DNA of 64,000 nt from Chelydra serpentina (Eukaryota; Chordata; Testudines; Chelydridae): assembly GCA_037349315.1 (NCBI GenBank), contig JBAIAC010000008.1, positions 37,236,001 to 37,300,000 of the forward strand, written 5' to 3'. Made by a program: the position numbers and the translations under genes. Positions 58,161 to 64,000 of this stretch are shown here, piece by piece. Each line of letters starts with the position of its first letter. Positions within the stretch are counted from its first letter, which is position 1. Under the pieces are notes generated by a model, which was not told the DNA's origin, ran no database searches, and saw only the letters and a list, made by a program, of their open reading frames with translations.

Positions 58161-58665
58161 AACATAAGAACATAGGAACGGCCATACTGGGTCAGGCCAA
58201 TGGTCCATATACCCCAGTATCCTGTCTCCTGACAGTATCCAATGCCAGGTACTTCAGAGGGAATGAACAGAACAGGTAATCAGGTGATCCACTCCCTGTC
58301 ACCCATTCCCAGCTTCTGACAAGCAGAGGCTAGGGACACTTCAGAGCATGGTTTTGTATCCCTGCCCATCCTGGCTAATAGCCATTGATGGACCTATCCT
58401 ACATGAACATATGTAGTTCTTTTTTTAACCCTTTTGTAGGCTTGGCCTTCAAAACATCATCTGGCAGCAAGTTCCAGAGGTCGAACTGTGTGTTATGTGG
58501 AAATATTTCCTTTTGTTTGTTTTTAACCTGCTGCCTATTAATTTCATTTGGTGACACCTAGTTCTTGTGCTATGAGAAGGAGTAAATAATACTTATTTAC
58601 TTTCTCCACACCAGTCATGATTTTATAGGCCTCTGTCATATCCCCCATCTATCATATCCCCATTT
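58161..58665 (-). mobile_element. CR1-clade LINE 3' fragment of the second subfamily, antisense
   Basis: AAGAACATAGGAACGGCCAT followed by GGGTCAGGCCAATGGTCCA and CAGCTTCTGACAAGCAGAGG is the reverse complement of the 3' end of the long LINE at 4217..6830. It is truncated after the CCTCTGTCATATCCCCC segment. Only the end of the coding region and the 3' UTR are present. Confidence 0.9.
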
Positions 58666-59352
58666 GGGAAGGCAACACTTGCTCAAGTCAGGAGGGCGAT
58701 CACAGGGAAATGTGCATTTTCATTATCTATATCTCTTTATATAAGCAGAGTAATATGGGCCTTTTTCATTGTCTAAAAATAACCCTCACTTATGAATTAA
58801 AATAGGGATATGCATGTTAGCCTTCATCTATTGGTCATTTATGTTAAAATGTTACTGATTAACTGACAGGTGACCAGTTCCACAAAATGAAAAGCCACCC
58901 TTTAAGGAGGTCACCAACAGTGAAATAAACTTGACCTGTCTTCTCAGATTTCCTTCTGAAGAGGAAAATAGTAGCTTCTCAATCTTAACATGAATGACAC
59001 AGAAACCAGGTAGATGTAATTCTCTAGAACAACAATTACAGAGGGAACTAGAATAAATGTATGATTAATAGATATTGCCTAGATTATTAGACATTATTTA
59101 ATTTTAACTTCTCTAGTGGATTTCAATACTGTATTTACTAGCAGTTAACTGAGTTTCAGGCTAGTAATCAAAACAATATTGGGTAAGACAGCAAGACAGA
59201 AATGGGTCAGACCTGTAGCTGGGAAATTTTTTTCAGAAAAATAATTTATTCATGCAGTTTTGGTCGACCCGAAACTAATTATGACTTTGACACAGATTCA
59301 TCAAATAGTTTTGGCCAAAATTTGTTGTGGGAGGCTAGATTTTCAAGGGGCC
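58666..59352. other. Intron sequence, no feature seen
   Basis: No coding or repeat feature recognised. Confidence 0.45.
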
Positions 59353-59612
59353 GTAGGATATAATTACACAGCAAAGAAAAACCTGTGTGTGCCCCATGCC
59401 AGCTGACTTGGGCTCGCAGGGCTGTTTCATTGCTCTGTAGGCATCTGGGCTCTAGGACTCGGCGGGATGAGAGGGCTCCAGAGCTTGGGCTCCAGCCCGA
59501 GCCTAGGAGTCTACACAGTAATGAAACAGCCCCGCAGACCAAACCCTGCAATCCTGGCCACCTGGCATGGGCCAGCCATGTGTTTTTCTTTGCTGTATAG
59601 ACATACCCTTAG
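59353..59612. mobile_element. Terminal-inverted-repeat DNA element
   Basis: The left arm TACACAGCAAAGAAAAACCT faces the right arm GTTTTTCTTTGCTGTATAGA; the right end continues to CATACCCTTA. The interior GAGCTTGGGCTCCAGCCCGA and CAGCTGACTTGGGCTCGCAG are shared with 15854..16163, making this a second member of that group. Noncoding. Confidence 0.72.
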
Positions 59613-59649
59613 GCACTATTCTTAACACAGAGGGGAGGAAGTGGTTCAC

Positions 59650-59960
59650 CCCCTCATAACTCTTAGTCCTGTGATTGGGGCATTCATCTGGGATGCAGAA
59701 GAGCCAGTTTTGAATCCCCACACTGGAGCAAGATTTGAATCCAGGTTTTCCCTCTCCTAGGTGAGTGTCCTAACCACTGGACATAGGGTAGTCCAGGGTG
59801 GGTCTCCTTGAATCTCTCTTGTTGAAACTCTTCCACTTTGTCTTAAATACCTGAATAGTCATTGAAGCAGAGAGCGAGACAGAGAGAGTGAGAATGACTA
59901 TCTAGCCTGCTGGTTAGGGCACTGATGTGGGACTCCCAAGTTCAAGTCCCTCATCCAATG
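59650..59960. repeat. Fold-back tRNA-like repeat
   Basis: The direct unit TGATTGGGGCATTCATCTGG, GTTTTGAATCCCC is followed by an inverted unit, GATTTGAATCCAGG, CCTAGGTGAGTGTCCTAACC and ACTGGACAT. A further direct unit GGTTAGGGCACTGATGTGG, GTTCAAGTCCC lies near 59915. B-box-like GTTCRANNC sequences are present in each. Two of the units are in opposite orientation, so a transcript would fold back. Confidence 0.55.
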
Positions 59961-61500
59961 TATACTAAATTATTTACACAAAGTGAAACAGCTTCACCAG
60001 GAGAGACTGACATTTTGTTCGACCTGAAACTGGCTTTTTTCAATTAACTGAAAATTCTGAAAAAATGTTAGAATCAGTTCAGATTGAACTGAATTATTTG
60101 TTTCCATTTTTTGGAACTGCCAGTGAACTGAAAAATCAGTTATTCACCCAGCTTTATCTAACCTTTTTACCAGGTGTGATCTCGAGTGAGACCAAATGAA
60201 GAGAACTTAGCCAAACAACCTGGCTCACCCAGGAAACAAAGGTAACATTTTCAAAAGCTCCTATGTGACTTAGGACCTTTTGAAAATTTCCCCCCAAAAG
60301 TCTATCAACCAGATCTAGGTTTACACTGAGTCTGATTATTACTTTTTTGGTGTCAGAAAGTAGTCTGAAAGCTGGCTTCTGGGGCCCTTTGAGGATTTCT
60401 CTAGGGTAAGAGAACTCCCCTAGTGTAAGATACCTAGGATTCTATGCCTAGTGTTCCAAGTGGTGGAGAATTAGTATAGGTGGCCCAATGCTGCTGCCAC
60501 CCTCTTCACAGCACTCTCCAGTGGTGTGGCCAGAGTGTTGCATTACTCTGGCAGTCATACTTGTTGAAGTAGCTATATGGGGTCTGTTGTAATTGAAGGT
60601 AAGTTAGAACATCCTTGAATCTGCTCTAATTTATTTCATCGGAGAAATCATCCCTTGTCATTCCCCATGACTAGGGGCTCATAAAGGTGGTATCCTACCA
60701 TTTTTGCCAGCCCTCCAGCTTAGGAACTGTACTGAGCATAGCTTGAATGGACCTGAAGATTGGGCACCAGAGGTTTAGGAAAGCCTGATCATCTTAACAA
60801 TGAAATAAAAATTATTTCCTGCAAAAAGTCCTTGAAGCTTCCTATTTCAGTTAGTGAGGAGATTTCTCTCTGAGTTCTTCTATTACTGCCTTAATCAAAT
60901 GTTACATGACATGATTAAAAGTGAAATCATCCTGAAGCAAGGATTTGGTTGTAATTCTATAACCTCTATGGGTAGCACATGCTCAGGATGATTATGCACT
61001 ATGAGTTTCACTTCAGCTTGACTCGATCTATGCTAATTTCTTAAGGTCATTAACTTTTATAATTATGTTAAAGTTTAATTAAGAAATTAGTTTAATTGAA
61101 ATGTGGGAAATACAGAGGCCTCTTCATTAGCAGTTATAGTTGCAGGCCCAAAGTCTTTCAAACTCCGCCATAGAAGCCTGCATAGCTGGTGAATTTGAAA
61201 AGGATGCTTCTCCTTGTTAATTACAGCTCAGCCAATGAGTGGCGATATTGTCAATTTGACGGTTACAATACTAAGGTTTGCTAGTAGTTGGATTTTTTTG
61301 TAAAGATCAAATTGTCAGCGGAATAAAACGGGTTTTATAGTGCTGACTTCTGTGACTCTGCCTTACAAACCTCAAGGATACCATTCCGCTTGTCAGGGGG
61401 CAAAACTTTAAACTAACGTGTCAAACTCTAAACACTCATAATTACCCCTCTTCTGTGTTCACCGATTACAATAGCTGCAAGTTCAGAAATGGCCAAAAGG
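59961..61500. other. Intron with old repeat scraps
   Basis: 60245..60300 holds a CTTTTGAAAATTT-type fragment. The remainder has no recognised feature. Confidence 0.4.
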
Positions 61501-61737
61501 GAAATTGCCATTCAGAAATAATAGTTCTTCTTTGAGCACTTGGCCCTATGTGTGGTGCTCTTCCGCTTGCACATGCACTCCAGGACCAGAGAATTCTTCC
61601 TTGTAGTGTCTGCTCAGTCCACACATGTGCCCCATCTCTCCTTCTGCTCCAGTCCAAATTATAAAGGGAATTACCAGATCAGCACCATCTCACTTCTTTC
61701 TCACTGCTCATGGTCTGGGACCGAGCCCAATCTCAAG

Positions 61738-62400
61738 GGCACCTATTTCCACATAGACAACCATTCAGCACACAGGAGATTCCTGACACTTGTCACTAGC
61801 TAGAAGTACTTACCAGTATCAGGTACTCCCGTTCGGCCTTTCCACTGTGCTAAGGGTATTCACCAACATGCTGTTGGTGGTGGTGACAATGCACTGTCAC
61901 TGGCAGGATGCAGTAATCGACCCCAACTTGGAGAATTGGCTCCTAAAAGGATGATCTTGCCAGAAGGCATGGGGACAATGGCCATGCTCCTAGTCCTTTT
62001 TGAGAGACTGGGTCTCGGGTGAACCTGGACAAGTCCACCCTGGAACTGATTCAACTATAGAGTTAATTGAGGCACATCTGGATGCAGTGTTAGCCAAGGA
62101 ATACTTGCCAGACAACCTCTTTCTAGCCATCAGCAGACTAATAGAGCAAATGGCCCTTTTGAGTTATGTGGGCACAAGCACTTACGTGACCCTGTTCGTG
62201 AGGCTCCACTTCAGACTCCTGCAAGCATGGTTATGGGCTGTGTATGCCCTGGACAGACAGCCTCAACTTGCTAGTTTTGCTTCCCCAAAGGGTCATGGAC
62301 TTTGGCTGGTGGGAGGACAATTCTATTCAGTTTCTCTCTCCCGATAAGAACTATGACCATGGATGCATCCCTCGTAGGCTGGGAAGTCCACAAGTAGGGT
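61738..62400 (+). mobile_element. DIRS-like retrotransposon, reverse transcriptase/RNase H relic
   Basis: Pieces of a DIRS-type (tyrosine-recombinase retrotransposon) polymerase are readable in shifting frames: AYFHIDNHSAHRRFLTL near 61738, NLENWLLKG near 61927, then EAHLDAVLAKEYLPDNLF and LHFRLLQAWLWAVYALDRQP (62000..62347 frame), and TMDASLVGWEVH near 62357, which fits the start of the RNase H domain. The catalytic YLDD has become NLEN, and stops and frameshifts are frequent, so it is long dead. No tyrosine recombinase, gag or termini were found nearby. The 230 bases upstream (61510..61737) may also belong to it but were not identified. Confidence 0.75.
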
Positions 62401-62910
62401 TTAGTTGCCCAAGGGACATCGTCCCATCAGGAATCAATGTTCCACATTAGCATGCTGGAATTCAGATGATTCGGCTGACGTGTTTCATCCTGACTCTGCT
62501 AATGCTACTTTAAACTATCCAATTTTGAACATGATGTCATCTTTCATTCTTGCTAAGATAGAGCATAATTGGTCCATAATTATTTCCACAAAAAAGTAGA
62601 AATGTTTGTGAAAATAAGATTAAATTCAGGGCCCTGATCTGAAGTCCTTACTTTGGGAAAACTCACATTTACCTTAGTGTGACCAATGATTACAGGCCTG
62701 AGCCCTTAGAACTATATCCTCAAAAGGGCGTAGTCATCTAACTGCCACTAAGGGCACTTAGTTCAACATTTGGGTGGCACTGATATCCTTAAAACCCCTG
62801 CTCAGCTGTTGCCTAACTCTCTAGGTGCCTAAATTCTGTAGGTGCCTACGTTTCAAGGGGATGAGAAGTTCAGGAGATTTGGGGGCTGGCTGGCTGTGTG
62901 TGTTCCAGGA
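62401..62910. other. Intron with old repeat fragments
   Basis: 62700..62860 carries phrases CTAGGTGCCTAAATTC and GTAGGTGCCTACGTTTC of the old GGTGCCTAA family. Nothing else. Confidence 0.4.
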
Positions 62911-63325
62911 CAGTGGCTCTCAACCTTTCCAAACTACTGTACCCCTTTCAGGAGTCTGATTTGTTGTACATACCACCAAGTCTCACCTTAATTAAAACTA
63001 CTTGCTTACAAAACCAGACATAAAAATACAAATGTGTCACAGCACCTTATTACTAAAAAATTGCTTACTTTCTCATTTTTACCATACAATTATAAAATAA
63101 ATCAATTGGAATATAAAAATTGTACATACATTTCATTTCAAAAGTTTATAGTATACAGAGCAGTATAAACAAGTCATTGTCTGTATGAAATTTTAGTTTG
63201 TACTGACTTGTGCTTTTTATGTAGCCTATTGTAAAACTAGGCAAATATCCAGATGAGTTGATGTATCTCCTGGAAGACCTCTGCATACCCTGTAAGGTAC
63301 ACGTACCCCTGGTTGAGGACCACTG
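62911..63325. mobile_element. Nonautonomous hAT-like element
   Basis: The left end CAGTGGCTCTCAACCTTTCC and right end GGTTGAGGACCACTG are inverted termini. Flanks TTCCAGGA (62903..62910) and TTCCAGTA (63326..63333) match at 7 of 8, a hAT-type duplication. The 415-base AT-rich interior encodes nothing; the two GTACCCC/GTACC motifs near each end extend the inverted structure. Confidence 0.85.
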
Positions 63326-63334
63326 TTCCAGTAT

Positions 63335-63640
63335 ATCCAATAGGAGGGTGGTTATAGTGCTCACCTGAAATGTGGGAGAACTGTTTTCAAATTCCTTTTC
63401 TCAAAGTGGAACATTTCAGAGATTAATAGAGACCCACTCCGGAAAATCCAATAGCCTGGTGGTCGGGAAATCACTCTGGGATATGGGAGAGGCAACTTCA
63501 AGTCCTTCCTCCAAATGTGGCAGAGAGAGGAGAATCAAAAAGAGTCCTACCACATCCCAGCTGAGTGCCCTAACTAGTGGGATATAATGAGGTGGGTATT
63601 TCTCTCTGGTTTTTCCATGCGTAAGAGCTGACCTAGCTTC
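63335..63640. repeat. Fold-back tRNA-like repeat
   Basis: Direct units GGTGGTTATAGTGCTCACC and GCCTGGTGGTCGGGAAATCA, GTGGCAGAGAG are followed by an inverted unit CCACATCCCAGCTGAGTGCC, CTAACTAGTGGGATATAATG. Same construction as 41441..41711 and 59650..59960. Confidence 0.5.
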
Positions 63641-64000
63641 AGCACCTAACTCCAGTGGGGTGTGAATGCCTGTGAATCCTGAGCAGAGGCAGGTAGCTAG
63701 CTACTGCTGTGTTTCCTACTGGCTAGCTTAGGACAGCTCCCTGCTTATCTTGCTGGCTTCTGATAATCCCTTTCTTAAGCGCCTAACTGTTCTCATGCCT
63801 TGTATGGGAGCCTGGGTGCCTAACTCACAGCTGAGGATTCCACTAGGTGGCAGAGCAACTAAAAGTTAGGCATTGCAACACCTAGGTCCCTTTGTGGATT
63901 TAGCCTGTTAGTGACCCTAGCGAAGACTGCAATTGATTAACCTTATTTCAAAAATTGGGGGGAAAGGGAGGAGGCACAGGAAAATGTGACTCTGTGTTAT
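63641..64000. other. Intron, old repeat scraps
   Basis: Contains GGGTGCCTAACTCACAG and CACCTAGGTCCC fragments of the old GGTGCCTAA family. The window ends inside the intron. Confidence 0.4.

Noticed and set aside
1..64000. The GRM8-hosted microRNA miR-592 known from mammals
   Set aside because: I looked by eye for its mature sequence and did not find it; it may lie in another intron outside the window.
1..64000. Further GRM8 exons
   Set aside because: No other open segment with flanking splice sites and receptor homology was seen on the + strand; the neighbouring exons are presumably further away.

Overview
The window looks like vertebrate, almost certainly reptilian, intronic DNA. Three things point to a cryptodiran turtle: many CR1 LINE fragments, several copies of a tRNA-derived SINE whose 3' tail matches the CR1 3' tail (the pairing described for the tortoise PolIII/SINE), and abundant hAT-like nonautonomous DNA transposons. 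The species call is an inference from repeat content.

Only one host coding segment was found. It is a 201-base internal exon at 48720..48920 on the + strand, recognised as part of the extracellular ligand-binding domain of a group III metabotropic glutamate receptor, best matching GRM8. It has a clean acceptor and donor and is phase 1 on both sides. Everything else is read as the introns of this gene: at least 48.7 kb upstream and at least 15 kb downstream. No other exon, promoter, true tRNA or rRNA gene was seen.

Layout. 0-9 kb: two closely related antisense CR1 3' fragments, a GC-rich unclassified repeat, and a 2.6 kb + strand CR1-clade LINE of a second subfamily with endonuclease and reverse transcriptase remnants. 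10-17 kb: a cluster of small DNA transposons, some nested, including a tRNA-like SINE split by a hAT-like element and GC-rich elements carrying minisatellites. 18.9-23.3 kb: a CR1 copy interrupted by a hairpin element, then more GC-rich elements. 26.9-36.8 kb: two fold-back elements, each with a hammerhead-ribozyme-like core on one arm (tentatively Penelope-like), and three turtle SINEs. 36.8-48.7 kb: mostly unique intron, a minisatellite repeat, a SINE, and a rearranged CR1. 48.7 kb: the exon. 50.8-63.6 kb: another CR1, a hAT element with a perfect 8-bp target duplication, a second fold-back family with a perfect 13-bp duplication, an antisense CR1 tail, a DIRS-like reverse transcriptase relic and a further hAT element.

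The transposon coding regions all carry frameshifts, stops or catalytic-site changes, so none appears able to move itself. The strongest candidates for closer study are the fold-back elements with hammerhead-like cores, the fold-back tRNA-like repeats, and the minisatellites inside nonautonomous hAT-like elements.
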